Origin: Stenotrophomonas humi
GTDB taxonomy: Bacteria; Pseudomonadota; Gammaproteobacteria; Xanthomonadales; Xanthomonadaceae
Length of the DNA: 64,000 nt
Assembly: GCF_001431415.1 (NCBI RefSeq)
Contig: NZ_LDJI01000019.1
Location: 62,001 to 126,000, forward strand
Direction: 5' to 3'
Part shown: positions 1 through 8,943 of the stretch, piece after piece
Layout of the letters: each line of letters starts with the position of its first letter
Numbering within the stretch: the first letter of the stretch is position 1
Made by a program: the position numbers and the translations under genes
The notes under the pieces: model-generated
What the model saw: only the letters and a program-made list of their open reading frames with translations
Told to the model about the DNA's origin: nothing
Databases searched by the model: none

Positions 1-285
1 GGACGTGCGCGCGGCCTGTTGCAGACCACGTCCAATGGCAATGCGATCTACGTCATCCGTGGTTCGGGCGATGTGCAACAGGTGCCGGCGCGCGTGTTCC
101 ATCTGGAAGCCCGCTCGCCGGCGGCTTTCGCGGTGGCCAGCCAGTTTGAACTGCTGCCGGGTGACGTCGTGTTTGTCGGCGCCGCAGGCGTTACCCGCTG
201 GAGCCGCTTCGTGAATCAGTTGCTGCCGTTCTCGGCGGTCATCAGCAACGCGGCGAGCACCCGCAACGATCTCGATGGCAACTGA
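1..285 (+). CDS. C-terminal end of outer-membrane polysaccharide export protein (Wza/GumB type), partial
   Basis: The reading frame is open from base 1, so the start lies outside the window; about 94 residues are visible. They end in a segment (FELLPGDVVFVGAAGVTRWSR, then VNQLLPF) typical of the last SLBB/soluble-ligand part of polysaccharide export proteins, where 'L.PGDVVFV' precedes a short tail. Proteins of this family form the outer-membrane channel for capsule or exopolysaccharide export. The Wzc-like kinase, flippase and GumD-like transferase encoded nearby on the other strand support this role. Family assignment rests on a short fragment. It is followed by broken genes of a gfcB/gfcC/yjbH-like set, so this may be the last intact gene of a decaying plus-strand operon. 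Confidence 0.72.
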   Translation, partial: GRARGLLQTTSNGNAIYVIRGSGDVQQVPARVFHLEARSPAAFAVASQFELLPGDVVFVGAAGVTRWSRFVNQLLPFSAVISNAASTRNDLDGN

Positions 286-297
286 CGCAGCTGAATG

Positions 298-973
298 ATG
301 GCAGGAACACACCGATCACTCCGTCGCCGCGCCTTGCCCTTATGTCGCTCCCTGCGATCGCGATAAGCGGCTGCGGGATGATCGGCCAGTCCAGAGTGAA
401 AGCGGTTCGCTTGGCGATCCAAGGCACGCCGGACGTGCAGGCCACCGCGGAAAAGGTCGCAGCCAATCACTTTCCACAGGTCAAGGTGACCGGTCCGAGC
501 GGCGGCGCCATCCTGGTGCTTGGCAATCTCGATGAGGGGCGCCAAGCCTGGTACAGCAGCGAACGCAGCATCGTGTTTCTGCGCGATGGTGTCGTGGTTG
601 CCACCCATGGCGGCAGCCCCGAACTACGGCAGATGGCGATCATCGGCGCCAATCCCTTCCATGACCTGCGCCAGCTCAAGTCGGGCACGCAGGTGGAACG
701 GCACCATGACGTAATGCCGGTCACCGCTACGGCATGCACGTCACCGGAACATTGCAGTTACAAGGTCGTGAGCTGGTGCAGATTCTGGGACGCACGCGCG
801 AACTGCTGCATGTGCGCGAAAGGCTGAGCGGCAGTGGCTGGAAGCGCGACAACCACTACTGGGTAGACCCTGCCACCGGCTTCATCTGGAAGAGCCTGCA
901 GGCCATTGCGCCCGACACCCACCTGGAAATCATCCAGCTCAAACCCTACGCCCCGGATCTCAGATCGCCATGA
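298..973 (+). pseudogene. yjbF/gfcB-like lipoprotein gene, frameshifted
   Basis: Two consecutive reading frames give one YjbF/GfcB-like lipoprotein. The first (ATG at 342, running to 827) has a lipobox-like end of signal peptide (LPAIAISGC) and then the family body (ILVLGNLDEGRQAWYSS, FLRDGVVVATHGGS). The family continues in another frame from about 728 (YGMHVTGTLQLQGRELVQIL, then YWVDPATGFIWKS) to 973, so there is an indel around 700-730. The positively charged N-terminus expected before the signal core (SLRRRALP) lies in a third frame from ATG 298, suggesting a further frameshift near 335. Family members are periplasmic lipoproteins of group-4-capsule/Yjb exopolysaccharide operons. Sequencing error could mimic one shift; two make decay more likely. 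Confidence 0.7.
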
Positions 974-1407
974 AGCTGCACCTGCCCGCCATGATGCTTG
1001 GCATGCTGCTGGTCACCTCGGCGCATGCGACCTCACCGATCCACGTCGAAGCCCACGGCAGCGTTCGCCATCCTGGCATGCACACTTTTCCAGCGGATGC
1101 GCGCCTGAGTACCGCAGCACTTGCTGCCCGCCCTGACGATAGCGCCTGCATGCTGGCCGCCGCATTGCTGCGCGCACATGCCATCCCCGCGCAATCCAGA
1201 CTGAAAGCGGGGCTGCTGTTCGACCTTGATTTGCTCGCGGCCCACCCGATTGCGCGCCAATCTCAACTGGAATCCTCTCTATCGCGATGGCGGCGCGCGA
1301 CTTTCGCGTACGCACAGCCTCTATCCGCTTACCGCAGAGCGCGAAAATCTGATCTCGGTGGAAGCTCTCGACGCATGGGAGAGATAGAAGCCACGCAGCA
1401 GACATGA
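970..1407 (+). pseudogene. gfcC-like capsule gene, truncated and fused to the end of a yjbH-like gene
   Basis: The start (ATG 970, overlapping the previous frame) gives a signal peptide and a GfcC-like N-terminus (VEAHGSVRHPGMHTF, then DARLSTAALAARP and [14 protein letters not shown]). After about residue 90 the frame turns to arginine-rich nonsense. In another frame, from about 1250 to the TAG at 1385-1387, a different protein tail appears ([31 protein letters not shown]), which resembles the conserved C-terminus of YjbH outer-membrane proteins. The simplest reading is one deletion that removed the end of gfcC and nearly all of yjbH. GfcC identity is fairly secure; YjbH is inferred from a short segment. 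Confidence 0.62.
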
Positions 1408-1487
1408 ACTAGCAGCGATTCCAGCGCGCGGGAAACCCCCAAGCAGTGCGACTCCATGGCGAAACCATCTCAACGGAAAACCCATTC

Positions 1488-2525
1488 TCAAACGATGCGT
1501 CGCTGGTGAGCCTGCAGATAGATAAGCAAGGGCATCGCCATCATGAAATGCCGGAAAGCGGAACCGAAGTCAGGCTCGAAAATCGCCTGCGTGATGGTAA
1601 AGGCGAAAACACAGCATGCAGCGATACGCACCCCGCCTGACTGCGCCATCGCCTTGATCATCAGCAAAGTCGCGTAGCATCGGAACAGAACGAACGGCGC
1701 GTACACCGGCGACTTCAGCAGCAGTTCAAGCGGAAAGGCAAGCCGGAACATTGCGCTTACGCGATTGATCGTGAATCCAAGCGCAGAGTAATCACCAAAG
1801 AAATAGCTTATTCGTGTATTCGAAACATCCTCAAGATACTCCGCACGACCGATATCAATCAGTGCACGCGGAATGTAGGGAAATGAGAAGTACACAACCG
1901 CGGCGCCTGCAACCATCGATGCCACCACCTTTCGGCGACTGTCAATTGTGAAAAGTGCTACCAGAAGCACTGCCAGAAAGATCAGGAAATATTGCCGCAC
2001 CACCAGCCCATAGGCCAATGAAAGCACAATGAGCAGCAGCACTGCCATGCGATGCCGCCTTGCCAAAAGCGCGACGACCGCCGTAAACGACATGAAGGTC
2101 GGGACGATATCCTTGTTGATACTGCCGTAGAAAGGCGCATACAGAACCAGCGCACAGAACATAACGAACAGACTACTCAAGTCCGAAAGGACACCCGCCT
2201 GCCAGACCACGATCCAGATCATGATCAGATAAGGCATTGTCCACAGCAGGTTCATCGCGAACCATTGCCCATCGAACCTGCTCGAATACGCCGACAGGTC
2301 CAAGCCCAGATACTCAGCCAATTGGAATACGGGGGAGAATATCCAGGCCGTTCCGCGATACGAACCTGCAAACAGTTCCGCCGACGGTGATGCACTGAGC
2401 AGCCCCTGCCCATCCAGATAGAACTTTGCGTGCCAAAGCGACGGCATCTCATGAACCAGGAACAACCCGGCCACTGAGAATAGCGCTACACAGAACCAGA
2501 CAATCGCATTGCCTCGGTGCGTCAT
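1488..2525 (-). CDS. Wzy-like polysaccharide polymerase / multi-pass membrane protein
   Basis: This 345-residue protein is almost entirely hydrophobic, with roughly nine or ten membrane segments and a larger loop near residues 50-90 (GQGLLSASPSAELFAGSYRG, SSRFDGQW). Length and topology fit an O-antigen/exopolysaccharide polymerase (Wzy), which joins lipid-linked repeat units at the periplasmic face. Sequence motifs for Wzy are weak, so the call rests on topology and on being the last gene of a Wzx/Wzc-containing operon with no other polymerase candidate. It overlaps the upstream glycosyltransferase by four bases (ATGA), implying translational coupling. An EpsG-like or sugar-transfer membrane protein is an alternative. 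Confidence 0.6.
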   Translation of the reverse strand: MTHRGNAIVWFCVALFSVAGLFLVHEMPSLWHAKFYLDGQGLLSASPSAELFAGSYRGTAWIFSPVFQLAEYLGLDLSAYSSRFDGQWFAMNLLWTMPYLIMIWIVVWQAGVLSDLSSLFVMFCALVLYAPFYGSINKDIVPTFMSFTAVVALLARRHRMAVLLLIVLSLAYGLVVRQYFLIFLAVLLVALFTIDSRRKVVASMVAGAAVVYFSFPYIPRALIDIGRAEYLEDVSNTRISYFFGDYSALGFTINRVSAMFRLAFPLELLLKSPVYAPFVLFRCYATLLMIKAMAQSGGVRIAACCVFAFTITQAIFEPDFGSAFRHFMMAMPLLIYLQAHQRRIV

Positions 2526-3643
2526 GACACGCGGTCGTAAGCGCTGCGCAGCATCCCGGCATTGGTAGCGACATTGAAATGCGAAGCAACCCGGCGCCGC
2601 GCCGCATCCCCCAGGCGCGCCCTCTGGTCAGGCTGACTGATCAGCCTCTGAAGCTGGTCTACGAATGCAGCGCAATCATCGCCAGCCACAAGGAATCCAG
2701 TAACACCGTCATCGACTACGTCCTTCAGGCCATCTACATCCGTGGCCACAACGGGAAGCCCTGCCGCGCCGGCCTCAGCGGCGACATAACCGAAGCTCTC
2801 GTATCTCGAAGTCACCACGCATATGTCCGATTCCTCAAACAACTCCTGCACGGCTGCATGACTAAGCCAGGGAATGACCTCGACCATCTCCATATCCACG
2901 GACTCTCGTCGCAACAGCTCATCCAGCATCCGTCGATCCTCCCGATAGTGCCCCACGCCGACGATTCTGAAATGCACATCTGCTCGCCCTCGGAACGCCG
3001 AGATCACCTGCACAAGCAGATCGATATTCTTCTGGTAGCAGATTCGCCCGACAAAAATCACATTGAGCGTGGCATTGGCATCTGTTGTCCGATCTGGACG
3101 TTCAAACAACGAAACTCCATTGGCCACGGCGCATACCTTTGCCTCCCGGTAACCCACGTCGACCAGACTCCGCTGGCCCTCACTCGGAGATGTAGCCAGA
3201 AGCAGGTCCGTGAAACCCGCCAGAATCCTTTCGACCTGCAGATACAGCACACGCCGCCACCCCTTCAGCGCGAGGTAGTAGTAGGCGTGTGGCGTGTACA
3301 CCACTGCCGTTCGCAGGCCAAACAGCCTGCAGGCAAAGACGGCCAACCGGCCCACCGCGCCAGCTTTGGAGCTATGCAGATGCACCACGTCGGGACGATG
3401 TTTTACGAGAAGATTGCCGATGCGAAGTGCCGAGCCAACGTCTGCCAGGACACCAATCTCCCGGCTCATCCTGACCACTTCGACCGTTCCTCCTGCGGTC
3501 CTCCACTCGTCAGTCAATGCGCATTCCTCGGGCACCACCAGCACGCGCTCAGCGAAACCATCAAAAGCACCATGCGCGTGAAACGAGCTCAGATACGTTT
3601 CAACGCCCCCCAGGCACTGTGTCACATGCATGATGCGCGTCAC
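2522..3643 (-). CDS. GT4-family glycosyltransferase
   Basis: This 373-residue cytoplasmic protein has the two-domain GT-B layout. The N-terminus (MTRIMHVTQCLGGVETYLSS) is the acceptor-side glycine-rich loop, and the C-terminal nucleotide-sugar domain carries LNVIFVGRICYQKNIDLLV and the E-x7-E region (ESFGYVAAEAGAAGLPVVAT) of family GT4 retaining transferases. It presumably adds a sugar to the undecaprenyl-linked repeat unit started by the GumD-like enzyme. It is the only classical glycosyltransferase in the operon, which suggests a short repeat unit. Four-base overlaps with both neighbours place it inside one transcript. The sugar cannot be predicted. Confidence 0.88.
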   Translation of the reverse strand: MTRIMHVTQCLGGVETYLSSFHAHGAFDGFAERVLVVPEECALTDEWRTAGGTVEVVRMSREIGVLADVGSALRIGNLLVKHRPDVVHLHSSKAGAVGRLAVFACRLFGLRTAVVYTPHAYYYLALKGWRRVLYLQVERILAGFTDLLLATSPSEGQRSLVDVGYREAKVCAVANGVSLFERPDRTTDANATLNVIFVGRICYQKNIDLLVQVISAFRGRADVHFRIVGVGHYREDRRMLDELLRRESVDMEMVEVIPWLSHAAVQELFEESDICVVTSRYESFGYVAAEAGAAGLPVVATDVDGLKDVVDDGVTGFLVAGDDCAAFVDQLQRLISQPDQRARLGDAARRRVASHFNVATNAGMLRSAYDRVS

Positions 3644-4863
3644 TTGCGCTTCCTTCTGTCGAGAACCAGAGACGCCACACGCGCTGCGTTGCCCTCGCTG
3701 CCGAATGGGTGATAACGAACCGCCATACCGCGACTCAGGCCGGCGTACTTGTCTGCCAAGGGAGAATTGCCCGCGCAGAGTGCATACAACTCCATCAGCC
3801 CATCGGTCCAGGAAGTGAAATTCATATTCGCGCTGAAGTCGCAGTAGTCCTCGTACAGCCCAGGGGATGTGACGTACGCATTCAAGTCCGGTGCGACCAG
3901 AATGATCGGGCGCCCCAGCACCGAGAAATCCATCGCAATGCTGGAATAGTCCGTCAACAACATATCGAAGCCCGCAAGCAGGCTCGTCACATCGGGAAAC
4001 ACATCGGGCGGCAGCGCGATGACATTCGACATGTCGGCAAGCACCTCCATCTCCGCCGAATGCGGGTGTGCCCTGAAAAAGATCACCAGATCAGAACGCG
4101 CCGCAACGAGCAATCGCGTCTTCTCGTCCGCATTGACCGATGCCTCTCCGCCATCGCGCCACGTAGGGGCAATAATGGCAAAAAAACTTCTCCCGCCAAG
4201 GCCGCTCCGCTGTGCGAGTGCTTCCAACATTCGGCGTGATTCAGGCGCCCCCTGACCCAGCAGGTCCATCCGCGGATCGCCTGCCACGACCACTTTTTCT
4301 GGCGCGAGCGACATTGCCGAAGCAAGGCGATCGGCGGCCAATGGCGAACCGGCAATCACATACGTGTAATGGCTGTTCCAGAACACCTCGAACCGATCGA
4401 TCATCGCCCTCAGAAGTCCAGGCGATCTTCCGCCGTGCCCTACCCGATCCCTGCCAATTCGCTTAAGAGGCGCGCCGTGCCACAGCTGAACCACCACCGC
4501 ACCCCAGATTGCGGGGCCACGAAGATCGGAGAACCCATTGGTCATGACGCCCACACCGGCACGCAAGCAGATTCGCAAAGCCTTCCACGAGTCGCGCCTG
4601 ACAAACTCCAGCTGCTGGGCCGCAGCCAATTGGTCGTCCCGCAGATTCTGCGTCAACCACACAATCCTCACCTCCGGATTGCTCGTCCGAACCTTCAATG
4701 CCAATGACAGCGGCCCATCACCCACCCCGGAACGACGGCTGAAGACCCAGAGATTCTTGTCGCGACGGCCAAGCATGGCCAAACATGAGAGAACCGCAAA
4801 CCACGGCAACTTAACTGCCTTGACCAGGCTATCGCTCAGGAAGGAAAAGCCATCGGCTGACAT
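3640..4863 (-). CDS. CDP-glycerol glycerophosphotransferase family protein (TagB/TagF-like)
   Basis: From the preferred ATG at 4863 the protein has 407 residues and matches the Glyphos_transf family, which transfers polyol-phosphate from CDP-polyol to a lipid-linked glycan. Visible motifs are the first catalytic His region (VVQLWHGAPLKRIG), APTWRDGG in the middle and TDYSSIAMDF near the C-terminus. An ATG ten codons upstream (4893) would overlap the flippase gene by 29 bases; the ATG at 4863 lies immediately after the flippase stop and is the simpler start. With a TagD-like cytidylyltransferase two genes upstream, it suggests a glycerol-phosphate or similar decoration or backbone. Such enzymes occur in some Gram-negative capsules; the substrate here is inferred. 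Confidence 0.85.
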   Translation of the reverse strand: MSADGFSFLSDSLVKAVKLPWFAVLSCLAMLGRRDKNLWVFSRRSGVGDGPLSLALKVRTSNPEVRIVWLTQNLRDDQLAAAQQLEFVRRDSWKALRICLRAGVGVMTNGFSDLRGPAIWGAVVVQLWHGAPLKRIGRDRVGHGGRSPGLLRAMIDRFEVFWNSHYTYVIAGSPLAADRLASAMSLAPEKVVVAGDPRMDLLGQGAPESRRMLEALAQRSGLGGRSFFAIIAPTWRDGGEASVNADEKTRLLVAARSDLVIFFRAHPHSAEMEVLADMSNVIALPPDVFPDVTSLLAGFDMLLTDYSSIAMDFSVLGRPIILVAPDLNAYVTSPGLYEDYCDFSANMNFTSWTDGLMELYALCAGNSPLADKYAGLSRGMAVRYHPFGSEGNAARVASLVLDRRKRK

Positions 4864-4864
4864 A

Positions 4865-6088
4865 TCAAGCCGCCCTTCGGGCGCTGCCCACAAGCAGATA
4901 GGTCGACATCATTGCGACTTGGATCACGACAAAGGACATCATCACGGCGTTGTCGCCAAGTGATAGCAAGCAAAGAAGAGACAATGGCAAGCCAACCAGC
5001 AACCCGGTCGCATTGATAAGCAGCAGACCGTGAAGCTCCCCAGTCCCGCGAAAATAGGTCCTGCATAGCGTGATCACCGCCCAGCACAGCGGCAGTGCCA
5101 TCGCTCCCAAGCGCATCCAGCCCTCAAAGCGGCGGTACTCGGTACCGTAGATCAGTTCAAGCAGATAGCCCGCAAGTGGATAGACCAACAAAGAGAAAAG
5201 CACTGCCAGGACAACGCAAGCCACGAGCAATCTAGCCAACAGACGCTTCGTTCCAACCGGATCATCTGATTGATGCAACCGCGCAAATCGCGGGAGCAGG
5301 AAGGCGGACAGCCCAATCAGCACCTGATTCACCGGGAGCAGCAACGTCAACACGGAACGGAGCCCGGCGATGTCATCGAGTCGGCCAAAGTGTCCAAGGA
5401 AGAGCATCGAAGCATTTCCCGCCAACCACACCAATCCAGCGACGAGCAGCGCCGGCGCCACGCGCTGGGCAACCTTTGCTTCTGACGAAGACGCTCCGGC
5501 AGGGACCGTTCCGTGGCACACCGCCGCTCCTACACCGCCCAAGGCAGCTATCGCCATTGAGATGAGCGCTGCCCGGAAAGGCTCAACGCCCACACGCAAC
5601 AGTCCAATCAGCGCAATCAGCAAGAAAAGCGTGCCCAGACTGCTGGTCGCAAATGCTCCCCTGTGATTTCCCGTACTGTGCAGCGCGCTCCTGGCAGACC
5701 AATACAGCGATGAAAGAACTGCGGCCGGTATCAACAGAAAGATTGCGTCGACCACGTCAACCACCCCTGTCACTGCCAACACGCAAACGCCAAGAATGGA
5801 GAGCGGCGAAAACAACAGCGCGGTGGTAGTCAAGGTCGCGGAAAGCGAAGCCCTCCTGCCCGAAGCTGCCCTCACTACAAGGGAATCGTTTATCAACGGT
5901 GCGTGGATGAAGTTCAGCAGAACTATGAATGCGTAGAACAAGCTGAACTGCGCAAACTCCTCAAGAGAGGAATTTCTGGCAACTAGCATGCTCAACAGAA
6001 AAGTGCCCGTAACCGCCGCAAGCTGGTCACCAACGGCGTGAACCGGTGAGCTTCGCCCAAACGAAGGCCTGAAACGATGCCACCTCAT
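4865..6088 (-). CDS. Wzx-like polysaccharide flippase (MOP superfamily)
   Basis: This is a 407-residue membrane protein with about 12 predicted segments and the N-terminal pattern of Wzx/RfbX transporters (LSMLVARNSSLEEFAQFSLF). It probably moves the undecaprenyl-diphosphate-linked repeat unit across the inner membrane. It overlaps the upstream cytidylyltransferase by four bases, and its stop lies two bases from the preferred start of the TagF-like gene, so all are co-transcribed. No other flippase or ABC exporter is present, making this a Wzy-dependent rather than ABC-dependent pathway. Specific substrate contacts cannot be read from sequence. Confidence 0.82.
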   Translation of the reverse strand: MRWHRFRPSFGRSSPVHAVGDQLAAVTGTFLLSMLVARNSSLEEFAQFSLFYAFIVLLNFIHAPLINDSLVVRAASGRRASLSATLTTTALLFSPLSILGVCVLAVTGVVDVVDAIFLLIPAAVLSSLYWSARSALHSTGNHRGAFATSSLGTLFLLIALIGLLRVGVEPFRAALISMAIAALGGVGAAVCHGTVPAGASSSEAKVAQRVAPALLVAGLVWLAGNASMLFLGHFGRLDDIAGLRSVLTLLLPVNQVLIGLSAFLLPRFARLHQSDDPVGTKRLLARLLVACVVLAVLFSLLVYPLAGYLLELIYGTEYRRFEGWMRLGAMALPLCWAVITLCRTYFRGTGELHGLLLINATGLLVGLPLSLLCLLSLGDNAVMMSFVVIQVAMMSTYLLVGSARRAA

Positions 6089-6555
6089 TCAAAGCGACGC
6101 ACGATCGTGGAGACAATATCCAACGCCGCCTTCAATTCGACTACGTGCTCCGAATCCAGAGCACTGAGTACCCGTTTGATCTCGGTACTCGATATGTCCT
6201 TGGTCCGCGGCAGATAGACAACCTCGCAGTAACCACTCAGATGATCGAACTTACCTTCCCAGTCATCGCCCATGCCGAGCACATCGGCGCCCAAGGATTG
6301 AATATCCGACGCCTTCTGCGACCAGTCATTCTCTGCAATCACCTGATCGACATATCGGACACCCTGGACGATAGCGAAGCGATCCTTGAAAGGAACGACG
6401 GTCTTTTTTCCCTTCAACGCATTGAATTCATCTGTCGACACACCCACGACCAGCCGATCCCCCAAGGCGCGCATTCGGCGCAGGAGATTCAGATGCCCCA
6501 CATGGAACAGATCGAACGTACCGTAGGTCAGTACCGTTCGCGGCTTTCTTTCCAT
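6085..6555 (-). CDS. TagD-like cytidylyltransferase (glycerol-3-phosphate cytidylyltransferase family)
   Basis: The protein carries the nucleotidyltransferase signature TYGTFDLFHVGHLNLL with the HxGH motif, and the ISSTEIKR motif near its C-terminus, both hallmarks of TagD/GCT-type CTP:glycerol-3-phosphate cytidylyltransferases. They make CDP-glycerol (or a related CDP-polyol) in the cytoplasm. The longest frame begins at 6630, but the ATG at 6555 (MERKPRTVLTYG) places the catalytic motif at the usual distance from the N-terminus, giving 156 residues; the ribosome-binding site is weak at either start. The downstream TagF-like transferase is the likely user of its product. Activation of another polyol phosphate is possible. 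Confidence 0.82.
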   Translation of the reverse strand: MERKPRTVLTYGTFDLFHVGHLNLLRRMRALGDRLVVGVSTDEFNALKGKKTVVPFKDRFAIVQGVRYVDQVIAENDWSQKASDIQSLGADVLGMGDDWEGKFDHLSGYCEVVYLPRTKDISSTEIKRVLSALDSEHVVELKAALDIVSTIVRRFE

Positions 6556-6650
6556 CAATGCAACCACTCTGTTACCGCTCCTATCAACAACCACGACACC
6601 CATGTGCCAACGGCCCGGCTGCAGCTTCAACCGGACTCATCGGCAATCCT

Positions 6651-8849
6651 CTATTTGTATTCGTAGTAGCCGTAGCTGGAATGTCCCAACACACGCGGCA
6701 ACACGGCGTTCAGGATGGCTCCATTCAGCTTCACGCTGTTCTGCTCGAATCTTGTCTTGGCAAGCTCCAACTCCTTCGGCTGGTTCACGCCAAACCGAGC
6801 AATCAGGAAACTGGTTCCCGCGTGATGTGCGATCACCGCCGCATCGGTTACTGCAAGAATCGGCGGGGTATCAATCAGCACGAGATCAAACATACCCTGC
6901 ACCCGGTCCAGCAGTCGGGTGAAGTTCTCATGCATAAGTAGCTCCGAGGGATTGGGCGGGACATCCCCCCGGGCAATGAAGCTTAGAGCTTCCAGCTCCG
7001 GTTGCTGCCGGATGACGTCGACCGCAGTGCACTTTCCCGACAGCACATCCGACAAGCCGGGCGTCGGCGCGGCACCAAGTGCCTTGTGCAGGGTTCCCTT
7101 GCGCATATCCGCATCGATGACCAACACACGCTGTCCCGCTTGTGCGGTCACTGCGGCCAGGTTCGTTGATACAAATGTTTTCCCTGCGCTGGGGCTGGCA
7201 CCGGAGATCAGAACGATATTGTTCTTGGCTTCAAGTCGCGCAAAATGGAGACTGGTGCGAAGGCTTCGCACAGCTTCAACCGCGACATCTCCAGGATCAG
7301 TGAACGCCAACAGGTTGACCTTCCGCGTATCGCGTCTGCGCCGTGTCGAATCATTCACCTGGCGAGTGCTCACCGGAATGGATGCGTACACCGGCAATCC
7401 CAGCTCCTCCAGCTGCGCAGGATCTTCCACGCCACGATTGAACACCAGCTGCAGCAAAATCAAACCAATCGACAAGAAGATTCCCAGCATCGCACCACCC
7501 AGAACAATCAGTACTCTGCGCGGCTTTACCGGATCAAATTTGTCTACCTGAGCGGTGTCCACGATGCGCACATTGCCGACGGTTCCTGCACGCGCAACAT
7601 CCAGCTGCTGTGCCTGATTGAGCATGGCTGTATACATTTCATTGCTTACCTGCAGGTCCCGCGTCAGCCGCAACAGTTCCTGCTGGGCCTCAGGGAGCTG
7701 CCGCACCTTTCCCTGAAAGCCGCTCTTGCGTCCTTCCAGATCAGCCAACTGCCGCATCAACGCCTGGTAGGCCGGATGATCCCGGGTAAATTTCCTGTCC
7801 ATCTCGGCCTGCTGCATGCGCAACTGCTGAATACTGACCTCCGAAGCCACCTCCTGGTCCAGAAGTCCCTTGGTCTGCAGAGTCAGATCAACCGAGTTCG
7901 CCTTTGTCTGATAGGTACTCAATGCGGCCTGGGCGCTGTCGACCTGGGTACGCAGGCTTGGCAACTGTTCCTTCACGAACTGTAGTTGCGCAGACGCCTC
8001 GGCAGAGTTTCGCTCCACGTTCTGTCGCACGTAAGCCGTCATCACATGCTGGAGAAACTGCTGGGCCAGCTCGGGGTTCGCACTCTGGTAAGCGACCCTT
8101 AGAATTCCTGATTCCTTGCCTGACTCTGATGCAACAACCTCCTTCTGGAGCTTGCTCACTACCTTGAGCCGCGGTTGTTTTGTCAAGTTGAAGCGCATCC
8201 CCGGGTGCGCACGCAGCTCTGCGACCTGAAGAACAACGCCATGCCCGTACGCAGCTTGCCCTTCAATACCGACAAGCAACTGAGTACCCGCTTCGTCGTA
8301 CAGGGCATATCCCCCCTGACCAGTCGCTACCAGCCGAAGTTGCGCACCCAACATGTCATCCGGCACATCCAACCGAAACACACCCAGCGCTTCGCCACCC
8401 CAGCCAAATCGCGACATTGCAAGTCGGGTGTCCATTAACCTTCCCGGCGCAGCGGCTTCGGCACGGCGAGCAAGTGCTCCACCCACCAAGGGAAAATGTT
8501 TGGGTTCAATCACCACATCCAGTTTCAACGCGTCCACTGCACTACCGATCACTGCACGTGACGTGATCAGTGCGATCTCGGTTGTCGCTTCGGTCGAACG
8601 CGTGCCCAGACCCAAGGACTGATTCACATCGGCCAATCCCGGCAGCGAAGGCACTTTTGACTCCACCTGGGCAATGGCGTCCGCGCGATAGACGGGAGTA
8701 GCCAGCCATGCATACAGCAGCGAAACCGCCACGAACACGGCGGTTATCGAAATCAACCACCACTTGCGATCAAACAGAGCACCCAGTAGTTCACGAAGAC
8801 GAATTCCGTCGGTACTTTCTTGATTGAGCGAGCGCGAATCGGTTGTCAT
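6651..8849 (-). CDS. wzc: Wzc-type polysaccharide co-polymerase / BY-kinase (tyrosine autokinase)
   Basis: This 732-residue inner-membrane protein combines a Wzz chain-length domain (first membrane helix near residues 30-50), a long coiled-coil periplasmic region, a second helix after PVKPRRVLIVLGGAM, and a cytoplasmic P-loop kinase. The kinase shows Walker A (SGASPSAGKTF), Walker A' (VLVIDADMRKG), Walker B (LVLIDTPPI) and a C-terminal tyrosine cluster (SSYGYYEYK) for autophosphorylation. Such proteins control polymer length and export together with a Wza-type channel, whose 3' end lies at the left edge of the window. The cognate phosphatase is encoded just upstream. Length and domain order are normal for Wzc/EtK/ExoP types. 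Confidence 0.95.
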   Translation of the reverse strand: MTTDSRSLNQESTDGIRLRELLGALFDRKWWLISITAVFVAVSLLYAWLATPVYRADAIAQVESKVPSLPGLADVNQSLGLGTRSTEATTEIALITSRAVIGSAVDALKLDVVIEPKHFPLVGGALARRAEAAAPGRLMDTRLAMSRFGWGGEALGVFRLDVPDDMLGAQLRLVATGQGGYALYDEAGTQLLVGIEGQAAYGHGVVLQVAELRAHPGMRFNLTKQPRLKVVSKLQKEVVASESGKESGILRVAYQSANPELAQQFLQHVMTAYVRQNVERNSAEASAQLQFVKEQLPSLRTQVDSAQAALSTYQTKANSVDLTLQTKGLLDQEVASEVSIQQLRMQQAEMDRKFTRDHPAYQALMRQLADLEGRKSGFQGKVRQLPEAQQELLRLTRDLQVSNEMYTAMLNQAQQLDVARAGTVGNVRIVDTAQVDKFDPVKPRRVLIVLGGAMLGIFLSIGLILLQLVFNRGVEDPAQLEELGLPVYASIPVSTRQVNDSTRRRRDTRKVNLLAFTDPGDVAVEAVRSLRTSLHFARLEAKNNIVLISGASPSAGKTFVSTNLAAVTAQAGQRVLVIDADMRKGTLHKALGAAPTPGLSDVLSGKCTAVDVIRQQPELEALSFIARGDVPPNPSELLMHENFTRLLDRVQGMFDLVLIDTPPILAVTDAAVIAHHAGTSFLIARFGVNQPKELELAKTRFEQNSVKLNGAILNAVLPRVLGHSSYGYYEYK

Positions 8850-8943
8850 TAATGCGAATTACCGGAAACCATGGATTGGGGCGACTCGAGGCGGGCTACG
8901 GAAGTGGCAGCATGGCCGGCACACTCTTCTGCCGAGCCATGAG

